Shown here: positions 33,625 to 41,380 of the stretch, one piece after another
Layout of the letters: every line of letters begins with the position of its first letter
Numbering within the stretch: the stretch's first letter is position 1
Assembly: GCA_036501515.1 (NCBI GenBank)
Contig: DASYAD010000395.1
Span: forward strand, 5,152-69,151
DNA length: 64,000 nt
Origin: Trebonia sp036501515
Lineage (GTDB): Bacteria > Actinomycetota > Actinomycetes > Streptosporangiales > Streptosporangiaceae
Reading direction: 5' to 3'
Notes under the pieces: generated by a model
What the model was told of the DNA's origin: nothing
The model's input: the letters and a program-made list of their open reading frames with translations, nothing else
Databases searched by the model: none
Program-made: the position numbers and the translations under genes

Positions 33625-33726
33625 TCTGATGTGACTGACCAGCTTATTGTTATGGAAACTTTTGTCTATTTGGTGATTCGTATGTACCAGGACGCGAAAA
33701 AGTTCCAAGATCTTCTAATCTGCCAG
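33625..33726 (+). repeat. Copy B of the ~102-bp diverged low-GC repeat
   Basis: Aligns without gaps to 88-189 (78 of 102 identical). Here the shared frame ends directly at the repeat's right edge with TGA, and would give a 25-residue peptide from ATG 33652 (METFVYLVIRMY...). No ribosome site is visible. It lies between the G-rich stretch and a hairpin. Confidence 0.6.
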
Positions 33727-33732
33727 TGATGA

Positions 33733-33755
33733 TGTCCGCATTCCACGGGCGGACA
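33733..33755 (-). terminator. Hairpin downstream of the ArsR-like gene
   Basis: TGTCCGC / GCGGACA, a 7-bp stem with a 9-nt loop, about 40 bp after the stop of the ArsR-like gene. Modest strength. Confidence 0.45.
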
Positions 33756-33793
33756 GTACGCGTCGACACCTGGAGGCACTAGCGCTGCGCGCG

Positions 33794-34765
33794 TCACTGA
33801 TCACCGGAGCCTGAGGAGCCGAGTACCTGCCGGCCGGCCGGTGTCGCCTGGTAAATGACGTGCGGACCAGACCGGTGACGTTCGGCCAGCCCCGCGTCGA
33901 GCAAGACGCGCAGGTGGTTCCCCACGGTGCCGATCGCGCACCCGGTGACGGCCGCTAGCTGCGTGGTGGTGATGGGGCTGCCGATCAGCAGCAGAATCTT
34001 GGCCCTGGTCGGTCCGAGCAGCCGCCGTAGCGGTTCTGGTGCGGCGGGCGCGATGGGCGCGGCGAGCATTCCGGTGGCCGGGTAGATGACGGCGAAGCGG
34101 ACCGGGTACTCCCAGGCGACTCGCCCGCCCTCCAGGCTGCCGGGGACGAAGACAAGCTCGGCGTGGCGCAGGCTCAGGGGCGGGTCGTCCTTGACGGTGA
34201 TCTGCAGCTGCCCACGGCCGAGCCAGCGGACGTCGTCCGCGATCCCGTCGACGGCAGCGGCCCAGCCGCGCTGACTGAGCACGGTGGTGCGGCTGACGAT
34301 GTCGGCCTCGTACCTGCGTTTCCGGCGTGTCCAGTCCGCCCGGACGGCCCGGTCCCATGTCCACTGCACCAGGTCGGCAAAGGTGCCGGCCGGGTCGCTG
34401 ACGTCCAGCGCGGCCGGAAGGCGTCCCCCGGCGGACTGGGCCAGGTCGAACTTGGCCACCAAGGGCGAGACAGCTCGCACGCGGGCGAGTTCCTGCTCGA
34501 ACGTGACGTCGCCGGGGCGCGGGGGCACGCTGAGGTCAACCGGGAGCCAGCGGCCGGACCGCATGCCTCGGGCCAGTGCCGCGGCGAACGGGTCCGTCTT
34601 AATCCGGGCAAGGAACGCCGGGTGATGCCTGGCCAGCCACCCTCGCTCCCACGGCTGCGGGTTCTGAGCGGCCAGGACGCCCAGCGCGTTGACGGTCTCA
34701 ATCAGCGGTGAGGTGACGAACCGGCTGGCGGCCAGCACGTCGGCGGTGACCAGCCACACGCCCAT
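33794..34765 (-). CDS. ArsR-like winged-helix transcriptional regulator
   Basis: A 323-residue protein. The C-terminal ~75 residues form a winged helix: LLGPTRAKILLLIGSPITTTQLAAVTGCAIGTVGNHLRVLLDAGLAERHRSGPHVIYQAT. The N-terminal ~230 residues are a helical domain of the actinobacterial DUF5937-like type that probably binds an effector. GGGAGG precedes the ATG. It is divergent from an MFS exporter 59 bp away, the usual repressor-exporter layout. The pair looks unrelated to the surrounding catabolic genes. Confidence 0.85.
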   Translation of the reverse strand: MGVWLVTADVLAASRFVTSPLIETVNALGVLAAQNPQPWERGWLARHHPAFLARIKTDPFAAALARGMRSGRWLPVDLSVPPRPGDVTFEQELARVRAVSPLVAKFDLAQSAGGRLPAALDVSDPAGTFADLVQWTWDRAVRADWTRRKRRYEADIVSRTTVLSQRGWAAAVDGIADDVRWLGRGQLQITVKDDPPLSLRHAELVFVPGSLEGGRVAWEYPVRFAVIYPATGMLAAPIAPAAPEPLRRLLGPTRAKILLLIGSPITTTQLAAVTGCAIGTVGNHLRVLLDAGLAERHRSGPHVIYQATPAGRQVLGSSGSGDQ

Positions 34766-34824
34766 GTTTCGCCTCCCGCCGAAACTTTAGGTTCCGGCAA
34801 GGCCGCCGGGCAAGCTCCCCTGCC

Positions 34825-36141
34825 GTGACCGATACCGGCCGTTCTCGGCCAGCTCCGGCAGATTCCGGCCCGCCGTCCGCCGCGACCCGCGCCTCCGTCA
34901 GGCGGACGCGGATCGCGGAGGCCCTCAGGCCGCTGGCCAGCCGCCCCTACCGGCTGATGTGGGCGGGCTCCGCCACTTCCGCGCTCGGCGACGCCGTGGT
35001 CCAGGTAGCGCTGATCTTCGCGATCTTCCACATCGGCGGAACGGCGTCCGACATCGGCGTCGTCCTGGCGGTGAAGACCGTCGCACGGGTCGCTTTCCTG
35101 CTAGTCGGCGGTGTGTGGGCGGACCGGCTGCGGCGGCAGTACGTGATGGTGGCCGCCGACGGCGTGCGCGGGGTCGTGCAGGCGGCCCTTGCGGTCCTGC
35201 TTGTCAGCGGGCACGCGCGAATCTGGGAACTCTGTGCGGGGGCAGCGCTGTACGGGGTGGCGGCCTCCTTCTTCAATCCCGCCTCGACCGCCCTCGTCCC
35301 CGAGACGGTGCTGGCCGAGCAGCTGCAGCAGGCCAACAGCCTGCTCGGGCTGCCGCAGGGGTTCTTCAACGTGGCCGGCCCCGCTGCCGCCGGAGTACTG
35401 ATCGCGGCCTTCGGGCCAGGCTGGCTGTTCGCCGCCGACGCCGCTTCTTTCTTCGTCAGCCTGGCCTGCCTGGCACTGCTGCGCGTCCCGCCCCGCCCGC
35501 TGCCCGCCCCCCGTCCGTTCGTGGCCGACCTTGCCGAGGGCTGGCACGAGCTCGCCGTGCGCCCCTGGTACTGGCTCAGCCTGCTCGCCCATGCCTGCGC
35601 CAACTTCACCATCCCGGCCTTGTTCGTGCTCGGCCCCGTCATCGCCGCCCGCTCGCTTGGCGGCGCTGCGGCCTGGGGCGTCCTGTCCGCGGCATGGGGG
35701 GCCGGGGCGGTCGCCGGAGGCATCGCCGGGCTGCGGGTCAAGCCGCGGCGGCCGCTGGTTGCCACCGACCTGCTCATGACCGGGCTTGCCCTGCCTCTGC
35801 TAGCGCTGGCGTTCTCGCGCTCGGTGGCGCTCATCGCCGCGACGGAGGCAGTGTTCGGCTTCACGATGATGGTGGGCAACAGCGTGTGGTACACCGCCGT
35901 GCAGGAGTTGATCCCGGACAAAGTCCGCGCGCGGACGGGCGCCTACGACTCGTTCGTGTCGCTGGTCATCATGCCGGTCGGCTGGCTGGTCATGGGTCCG
36001 CTGTCGGCGTCGGTCGGCCTCACCCCGACGCTGGTCGCCGCGGCCGCCTTCGCGTCGGTACCGTGCGTCATGGTCGCACTCGTGCCGCGCGTCAGGGCCG
36101 TGCGCCGGACGTCGGCCGGAGACATCGTCGCGGATGCGTAG
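34825..36141 (+). CDS. MFS exporter
   Basis: A 438-residue MFS protein of the MFS_3/enterobactin-exporter type. It has about 12 helices, GGVWADRLRRQYVMVAADGVRG (motif A), and NPASTALVPETVLAEQLQQANSLLGLPQG typical of this group. GTG 34825 is the start; no strong ribosome site is seen. It is probably repressed by the divergent ArsR-like protein. A strong terminator follows. Confidence 0.88.
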   Translation: MTDTGRSRPAPADSGPPSAATRASVRRTRIAEALRPLASRPYRLMWAGSATSALGDAVVQVALIFAIFHIGGTASDIGVVLAVKTVARVAFLLVGGVWADRLRRQYVMVAADGVRGVVQAALAVLLVSGHARIWELCAGAALYGVAASFFNPASTALVPETVLAEQLQQANSLLGLPQGFFNVAGPAAAGVLIAAFGPGWLFAADAASFFVSLACLALLRVPPRPLPAPRPFVADLAEGWHELAVRPWYWLSLLAHACANFTIPALFVLGPVIAARSLGGAAAWGVLSAAWGAGAVAGGIAGLRVKPRRPLVATDLLMTGLALPLLALAFSRSVALIAATEAVFGFTMMVGNSVWYTAVQELIPDKVRARTGAYDSFVSLVIMPVGWLVMGPLSASVGLTPTLVAAAAFASVPCVMVALVPRVRAVRRTSAGDIVADA

Positions 36142-36146
36142 CCGCC

Positions 36147-36168
36147 TGGTCCCGCAGATGCGGGACCA
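36147..36168 (+). terminator. Terminator of the MFS exporter gene
   Basis: A perfect 9-bp stem TGGTCCCGC / GCGGGACCA with a 4-nt loop, six bases after the stop. Confidence 0.75.
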
Positions 36169-36189
36169 ACGGCAGTCAGCCCGGAGATA

Positions 36190-36285
36190 TCACCCCGCGA
36201 CGCGGTTAGTGACGAGCTTCGCTTCGAGGTAGTCACGCGGTCCTTCGACGCCCAGTTCCCGGCCGACGCCGTATCGAATGACCCC
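36190..36285 (-). pseudogene. Aldehyde dehydrogenase C-terminal fragment
   Basis: The minus strand encodes YGVGRELGVEGPRDYLEAKLV and a stop, matching the last ~25 residues of aldehyde dehydrogenases (GIGRE-GxEGxxEYxExKTV). Nothing of the rest of the gene remains. It marks an old rearrangement beside the duplicated promoter. Confidence 0.6.
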
Positions 36286-36348
36286 GTCGGTCAGCGTCAA
36301 GAGCGGTCCGCCGGTGCCCCGGACAAGCTCAGGGCGCCGGACTAAGCA

Positions 36349-36365
36349 TGTTCGCTCAGCGAACA
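36349..36365 (+). promoter_or_regulatory. Operator TGTTCG-N5-CGAACA (SDR, upstream copy)
   Basis: TGTTCGCTCAGCGAACA, a perfect copy, lies 12 nt upstream of the -35 box, exactly the same distance as at the Rieske promoter. Confidence 0.75.
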
Positions 36366-36377
36366 TCCGGTCGTCTA

Positions 36378-36407
36378 TTGACACACGCCGGAAACAAGAT
36401 CTACCGT
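36378..36407 (+). promoter_or_regulatory. Promoter of the SDR operon
   Basis: TTGACA, 18 nt, TACCGT, inside the 62-bp segment shared with the Rieske promoter. Confidence 0.65.
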
Positions 36408-36421
36408 ACTGGTCAGATACG

Positions 36422-36438
36422 TGTACGCCTGACGAACT
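36422..36438 (+). promoter_or_regulatory. Operator TGTACG-N5-CGAACT (SDR, downstream copy)
   Basis: TGTACGCCTGACGAACT matches 10 of the 12 conserved arm bases and begins 14 nt after the -10 box, as in the Rieske region. Confidence 0.6.
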
Positions 36439-36507
36439 TGTGGGCGATATTCGCAACAAATCTCGGCCCTCACGTCGCTACGCCAGCTGACCAGGAGAAA
36501 AAGACTT

Positions 36508-37272
36508 ATGTTCGAGGACCTTAACGGGAAAGTCGCGATCGTCACCGGGGCCGGGCGCGGCATCGGCCTGGCCTACGCCACCGCGTTCGCCGAGGCCGGC
36601 CTGAAGGTTGTGCTGTCCGACATCCTGGAAGAAGAAGGCGAGAAGGCCGCCGCCGGGCTGCGCGAGGCCGGCCACGAGGCCATCTTCGTCAGAGCCGACG
36701 TGAGCGACCCCGACTCGACCGCGAACCTGGCCAAGCAGACGGCGGAGGCCTACGGCGGCATCGACATCCTGGTGAACAACGCCGGGATCTGGGGCGACCT
36801 CCAGTTCGCGTCGATCTTCGACATATCCCCTGAACGCTGGGACAAGTCGTTCTCCGTGAACGTCAAGGGTGTCTGGCTGGCCGCTATCGCCGCCGCCCCC
36901 TACATGCGCGACCGGCCGGGTGCCACCGTGATCAACCAGGCGTCGACCGCCGCCTACATGGTGACACCGCGTACCGCCGACTACACCGCGGGCAAGGCCG
37001 CGGTCATCGCGCTGACCAAGGTGATGGCCAAGGGAATGGCCGGGTACGGGATCCGGGTGAACGGGATCGCCCCCGGCGGTATCGCCACCGAGGCGTCGCT
37101 GAACAAGTCGGCCAACCTGTTCGCCGAGGCGAACATCGCCCAGCAGTGTGTCAAGCGGGCGGGGCAGCCGTCCGACCTCATCGGCCCGCTGATGTTCCTG
37201 GCCAGCGAGGCCTCGGCGTACATGTCCGGTCAGGTGCTTGTCGTCGACGGCGGCAAGACCATGCCGGCCTGA
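36508..37272 (+). CDS. SDR family NAD(P)-dependent oxidoreductase
   Basis: A 254-residue classical short-chain dehydrogenase: TGAGRGIG nucleotide motif, ILVNNAGIWG, catalytic Ser in NQASTAAY, and Tyr-Lys in DYTAGKAAV. The C-terminus GQVLVVDGGKTM is typical. CAGGAG precedes the ATG. First gene of the second large operon (36.5-43.1 kb), behind a double-operator promoter. It probably oxidises a hydroxy or dihydrodiol intermediate. Confidence 0.92.
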   Translation: MFEDLNGKVAIVTGAGRGIGLAYATAFAEAGLKVVLSDILEEEGEKAAAGLREAGHEAIFVRADVSDPDSTANLAKQTAEAYGGIDILVNNAGIWGDLQFASIFDISPERWDKSFSVNVKGVWLAAIAAAPYMRDRPGATVINQASTAAYMVTPRTADYTAGKAAVIALTKVMAKGMAGYGIRVNGIAPGGIATEASLNKSANLFAEANIAQQCVKRAGQPSDLIGPLMFLASEASAYMSGQVLVVDGGKTMPA

Positions 37273-37287
37273 CGCGGGCGGGGAGAC

Positions 37288-37902
37288 ATGACGAGCACAG
37301 AAACGAGCCCAGGAACGAACACGGAAACGGCCGCGGAAACCGGTAACAGCCACGCCGGCCAGCTCTACATCGGCGGCCGGCGGGTGACGGCCGAGTCGAC
37401 GGCGCGGATCGAGGTCACCTCGCCGCTGACCGGGCAGGTGATCGGGTCGGTCCCCGCGCCGACGGAAGGCGAGGCGGACGCGGCCGTCGCGGCCGCCCGC
37501 GCCTGCTTTGACGCCGGGGAGTGGCGGCGCACCTCCACCGCCGCCGGACGCAGCATCGCCGCCGTGTGCGGCGCCGCCCTGCGCCGCTGCACCCTGGAAC
37601 TGGGCGGCAAGTCAGCCGCCGTTATCTGCGACGACGCCGACCTGGACCAGGTCCTGGCGGGGCTGCGGACCGCGTCGTTCAACTACGGCCTGGCGGGCTC
37701 GGTCTGGTCGGCCGACCTGGCCCGCGGCGAGGCGATCGCCCGGCAGGTCCGCACGGGCATGATCGGCGTGAACGGCTTCCGGCCGGACTTCTCGATGCCG
37801 TTCGGCGGCATCAAGGCCTCCGGCATCGGGCGCGAGTTCGGCCGCGAGGGGCTGGAGACGTATACCGAGGCCAAGGCGCTCTACCGGCCGGTGCCCGCGT
37901 GA
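37288..37902 (+). pseudogene. Aldehyde dehydrogenase with two large in-frame deletions
   Basis: The 204-residue open frame is a contracted ALDH (normal ~480). The N-terminal ~80 residues (LYIGGRRVTAES, VTSPLTGQVIGSVP, ACFDAGEW) jump to CTLELGGKSAAVICDDADLD, then from GLRTASFN directly to YGLAGSVWSADLARGE and the normal C-terminus (MPFGGIKASGIGREFGREG). The catalytic Cys and most of the cofactor domain are gone, so dehydrogenase activity is not expected. The frame is intact and still coupled to the DUF35 gene (GTGA), so it may persist for translation or as a scaffold. Confidence 0.8.
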
Positions 37903-38387
37903 CCGGCGCGGGCTCACGGGCCAGGCCGGTGCCCGCGCGGTACGACCGCCCGTTCTGGGACGGCCTGCGCGAGCACCGGCTGATGCTGCCCTACTGTGAC
38001 GGCTGCGCCGCCTACTGGTACCCGCCCGCACCCCGCTGCCCGCGCTGTCTCAGCGCGACCGCGGCCTGGCGGGAGGTCCCCGGCCGGGGCACGCTGCATT
38101 CCTGGGCGACGGCCGAGCGCCCGTTCGCACCCGGGCTTAGCACGCCGTACACGGTCGTCCAGGTGGAGCTCGACGTCCAGCCGGGACTGCTGCTCGACTC
38201 GACCCTGGCCGATCCGACCACGGCCGATCCGACCCGGGCCGATTCCACACCGCGCCCGCCGCTGCGCCTGGGCCTGCCGGTCACCGCCGTCTACCTGGAC
38301 GACCCGCGCGGATTCACCGTCCACGCCTTCACGCCCGCCGCGCCGACCGGGGCAACGCCCGCCGCGCCGACCGGGACACCGGCATGA
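37899..38387 (+). CDS. DUF35 zinc-ribbon/OB-fold protein
   Basis: A 162-residue protein. It begins with the DUF35 rubredoxin-like ribbon: FWDGLREHRLMLPYCDGCAAYWYPPAPRCPRCLS (four zinc Cys), followed by an OB fold (GRGTLHSWATAERPF, TPYTVVQVEL). DUF35 proteins partner thiolase-like enzymes, for example ChsH2 with Ltp2 in steroid side-chain cleavage. The only thiolase-like protein in the window is at 24153, so they may form a complex. Its C-terminus carries short Ala/Pro/Thr repeats. Confidence 0.87.
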   Translation: MTGAGSRARPVPARYDRPFWDGLREHRLMLPYCDGCAAYWYPPAPRCPRCLSATAAWREVPGRGTLHSWATAERPFAPGLSTPYTVVQVELDVQPGLLLDSTLADPTTADPTRADSTPRPPLRLGLPVTAVYLDDPRGFTVHAFTPAAPTGATPAAPTGTPA

Positions 38388-39844
38388 CGGCCGGTCCCGG
38401 CGGCACCCGCCCGCGCCACATCCCCATGCTGATCGGCGGCGAGCCCGTCACCGGCCGCGCGGTCTTCGAGGTGCGCGACCCGGGCCGCACCAGCGACGTG
38501 GTCGCCCTGGCCGAGGAAGGCGGGCCCGAGCACGCCGACGCCGCGGTCGCCGCGGCCGCGCGGGCCGCCGCGGGCTGGCGTAACACCGATTCCCCTGAAC
38601 GAGGGCTGGTACTCGCCGAGGCCGCCGACCTCGCCGAGTCGGCCGCGGAACGGCTCGCGCCCTTGCTGTCGCGGGAGAACGGCGGCACGCTACGGGAGTC
38701 CACCATGGACCTGCTGCGCGGCACCGCCCTGCTGCGCGATTTCGTGGCGCTGGCGCCGGGCTTCCTCGCGCCGCGCACTGCGGACACACCGGAGCACTGG
38801 CTGTCGGTCGAGAAAGCCCCGGTCGGGGTGACGGCCCTGATCGTGCCGTGGAACTCGCCGGTCGTGCTGACCGTGTCCAAGCTCGCGCCGGCCCTCCTGG
38901 CGGGGAACACCGTCGTGGTCAAGCCGTCGGTGCTGGCGCCCGCGGCCCTCACCGAGTACCTGCGGCTGCTGGCGGACCTGCTGCCGCCGGGCGTGCTGAA
39001 CGTGGTCCAGGGCGACGCCGAGGCCGGCCAGGCGCTGGTCGCCCACCCGGACGTGCGGAAGGTTTCCTTCACCGGCAGCGTCGCCGTCGGCCAGCAGATC
39101 ATGGCCGCCGCCGCCGGGAACCTGAAGAAGGTCAGCCTCGAACTCGGCGGCAACGACGCGGCCGTCGTGCTCGACGACGCGGACTTCGACGCGGCCGTGC
39201 CGCGGCTGTGCCAGGGCGCCTTCACCAGGGCGGGCCAGATCTGCTTCGCGGTCAAGCGGGTCTACGTGCCGCAGCGCCGCTTCGCGGAGTTCTACGAGCA
39301 GCTGTGCGCCGTCGCCGACGGCTACCGGGTCGGCTACGGGCTCGACGAGCAGACCACGTTCGGGCCGCTGATCAGCGGCCGCGAGCTCACCCGGGTACGC
39401 GGCCTCGCGGACCGGGCCAGGGCCGCCGGCGGCCAGGTCCGCGAGCTTGGCCGGGCCACCGACGCGGTCGACTGGGACGGCGGTCACTACCTGCGCCCGG
39501 CCGTCGTCCGAGGCCTGGCACCGGACGCGGAACTGGTGGCCGTCGAGCAGTTCGGCCCCCTCCTTCCGGTGCTGCCTTACCGGGACGACGACGAGGCGGT
39601 CGCGCTGGCCAACGGCACCGAGTACGGCCTGGCGTCCTCGGTCTGGGGGACCGACACCGACCGGGCCGTCGCCGTCGCCCGCCGGATCGAGGCAGGCGCG
39701 ACGTTCGTCAACAGTCACAACGTGTCCTCGCTGTCCTTCGACATGCCGTTCGGCGGGGTCAAGCGCAGCGGCCTGGGACGCGAGCGGACCGCCCTCGGGC
39801 TGCAGGAGTACGTCGAAGACCACGCGATCCGCCTGGTCAAGTGA
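38384..39844 (+). CDS. NAD(P)-dependent aldehyde dehydrogenase
   Basis: A 486-residue complete ALDH: IVPWNSPVVLTVSKLAPALLAGNTVVVKP, KVSFTGSVAVGQQ, Glu in SLELGGNDAAVVL, Cys in RAGQICFAVKRVY, and EQFGPLLPVLPY. The Asn-Asp after ELGG resembles the succinate-semialdehyde/aromatic-aldehyde branch. ATGA coupled to the DUF35 gene. It may oxidise the aldehyde released by the aldolase at 40376. Confidence 0.93.
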   Translation: MTAGPGGTRPRHIPMLIGGEPVTGRAVFEVRDPGRTSDVVALAEEGGPEHADAAVAAAARAAAGWRNTDSPERGLVLAEAADLAESAAERLAPLLSRENGGTLRESTMDLLRGTALLRDFVALAPGFLAPRTADTPEHWLSVEKAPVGVTALIVPWNSPVVLTVSKLAPALLAGNTVVVKPSVLAPAALTEYLRLLADLLPPGVLNVVQGDAEAGQALVAHPDVRKVSFTGSVAVGQQIMAAAAGNLKKVSLELGGNDAAVVLDDADFDAAVPRLCQGAFTRAGQICFAVKRVYVPQRRFAEFYEQLCAVADGYRVGYGLDEQTTFGPLISGRELTRVRGLADRARAAGGQVRELGRATDAVDWDGGHYLRPAVVRGLAPDAELVAVEQFGPLLPVLPYRDDDEAVALANGTEYGLASSVWGTDTDRAVAVARRIEAGATFVNSHNVSSLSFDMPFGGVKRSGLGRERTALGLQEYVEDHAIRLVK

Positions 39845-39872
39845 CCAGCACGCCAGCATCGGCAGGAGCGAC

Positions 39873-40379
39873 ATGAACGACAAGGCAGACCCCCTGGCCG
39901 GGTTCCGCGCGACGGTGAAGGCGCAGCGGACGCCGCTGCCGCGGCCGCCGGAGACCGACGACCTCGTCGTCAGGGAGAAGGACCTAGTCTGGTACGACCC
40001 GGCTGACAACCCGACCAGGCTCGCGCCCGTCCTGGGCACCGCGGTCAAGAGCTTCGAGCTGTTCCTGCAGGACTTCGCGCCCGGCGGCTCCTCGGACATG
40101 CAGCGCCATCACCACGAGGCGGTGCACTACGTGCTCGCGGGCAGCGGGTACAGCGAGATCGGCGACCGGCGCTACCCCTGGGCGGCGGGCGACTTCGTGA
40201 GCGTCCCGCCGATGATGTGGCACCGGCACTACAACGGCAGCGAGACCGAGCCGGTGCGGATGCTCATCATCGAGAACTCCAAGCTGCTTGAGGCGCTCGG
40301 GCTTAACTACCGCACCTCGGTCGGCCTCAAGACCTGGGCCGAGATGGCCGACGAAGCCAGCGGGGAGAACGGCCGATGA
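39873..40379 (+). CDS. Cupin domain protein, gentisate-dioxygenase-like
   Basis: A 168-residue single-domain cupin. Motif 1 is in QRHHHEAVHYVLAGSGYSEIG; motif 2 is GDFVSVPPMMWHRHYNGS, giving a His-rich metal site. The N-terminus (WYDPADNPTRLAPV) recalls ring-cleaving cupin dioxygenases, but those are usually longer. A role as dioxygenase or isomerase is inferred from position. GGCAGGAG precedes the ATG; overlaps the aldolase by ATGA. Confidence 0.8.
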   Translation: MNDKADPLAGFRATVKAQRTPLPRPPETDDLVVREKDLVWYDPADNPTRLAPVLGTAVKSFELFLQDFAPGGSSDMQRHHHEAVHYVLAGSGYSEIGDRRYPWAAGDFVSVPPMMWHRHYNGSETEPVRMLIIENSKLLEALGLNYRTSVGLKTWAEMADEASGENGR

Positions 40380-41380
40380 CCGGGCCCCGCGTCAGCCTGG
40401 CCGACGTCCGCGGCGTCTTCGCGATCATGCCGACGCCGGCCCTCCCAGGCGCCGACGACCCGGCGCCCGGTGACCTGGCGCACGACACCGTCGACCACGC
40501 GGAGACCGCCCGCGCCGTCCGGGCGCTGATCGGTGACGGCGTCGACGCCGTGCTGACCACCGGGACGTTCGGCGAGTGCGCCACCTTGACCTGGCCGGAG
40601 CTGCGCGGCTTCGCCGAGACCGCCGTCGCGGCCGCGGCCGGCCGGGTCCCGGTGTTCGCCGGCGCCACCACGCTGAATACCCGCGACACCATCGAACGGG
40701 CCCGGGTGCTGCGCGACCTGGGCGTGAGCGGCCTGCTGCTCGGCCGGCCGATGTGGTGCTATCTCAGCGACCAGGACATCGTGGCCTTCTACACCGCGGT
40801 CGCCAGGGCCGTCCCCGAGCTGGCGATCATCGTCTACGACAACCCCGAGGCGTTCAAGGGCAAGATCAGCAGTGCCGCCTACCGTGAGCTGGCCGCCCTG
40901 CCGCAGGTCATCGCGGCCAAGTACCCGACCCTGGGCCCGTCCCTGGCCGACGACCTGGCCGCGATGGACGGCCGGATGCGGATCCTCCCGGTGGACCGCG
41001 ACTGGTTCGCCGCCTGGGAAAAGGCACCGGAGGAGAGCACCGCGTGCTGGAGCGGCAGCGCCTCCTGCGGGCCGCGGCCGCATACCGAGCTGGCCCGGCG
41101 CATCGCCGCGGGCGACGCCGACGGGGCCCGCGCGCTCACCGCGGAGTTCCTCGAGGCCGCGCGGGGGTTCCTGCCGCAGGGGCAGTTTTCGCTGTTCGCG
41201 CAGTACAACATCCAGCTCGAGAAGATCCGCATCGACGAGGCCGGCTACATCAAGGCCGGGCCGTCCCGGCCGCCCTACCTGAGCTGCCCGCCCGACTACG
41301 CCGACGGCGCCCGCGCCTCAGGCCGCCGGTTCGCCGCCCTCGACGCGAAGTACCGCCAGCAGGCAGGGGCGCGGTCATGA
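40376..41380 (+). CDS. DapA-family hydratase-aldolase (NahE/PhdJ-like)
   Basis: A 334-residue class I aldolase of the dihydrodipicolinate synthase family. GTFGECATLTWPELRGFAE and IVYDNPEAFKGKIS are typical of the trans-o-hydroxybenzylidenepyruvate / carboxybenzalpyruvate hydratase-aldolase branch. The Schiff-base Lys is in VIAAKYPT (about residue 182). Such enzymes remove pyruvate from ring-fission products of polycyclic aromatics and release an aromatic aldehyde. The substrate here is inferred from family. Translationally coupled on both sides. Confidence 0.87.
   Translation: MTGPRVSLADVRGVFAIMPTPALPGADDPAPGDLAHDTVDHAETARAVRALIGDGVDAVLTTGTFGECATLTWPELRGFAETAVAAAAGRVPVFAGATTLNTRDTIERARVLRDLGVSGLLLGRPMWCYLSDQDIVAFYTAVARAVPELAIIVYDNPEAFKGKISSAAYRELAALPQVIAAKYPTLGPSLADDLAAMDGRMRILPVDRDWFAAWEKAPEESTACWSGSASCGPRPHTELARRIAAGDADGARALTAEFLEAARGFLPQGQFSLFAQYNIQLEKIRIDEAGYIKAGPSRPPYLSCPPDYADGARASGRRFAALDAKYRQQAGARS

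Noticed and set aside
33340..33729. 129-residue Pro-rich open frame ending in repeat copy B
   Set aside because: The N-terminal part is low-complexity sequence from the C-rich spacer, with no start signal. The shared C-terminal part shows no codon-position bias against copy A.
33794..36141. ArsR/MFS pair as part of the catabolic regulon
   Set aside because: It has no TGTTCG operator, its divergent promoter is self-contained, and strong terminators or hairpins bound it. It looks like an independent exporter unit.
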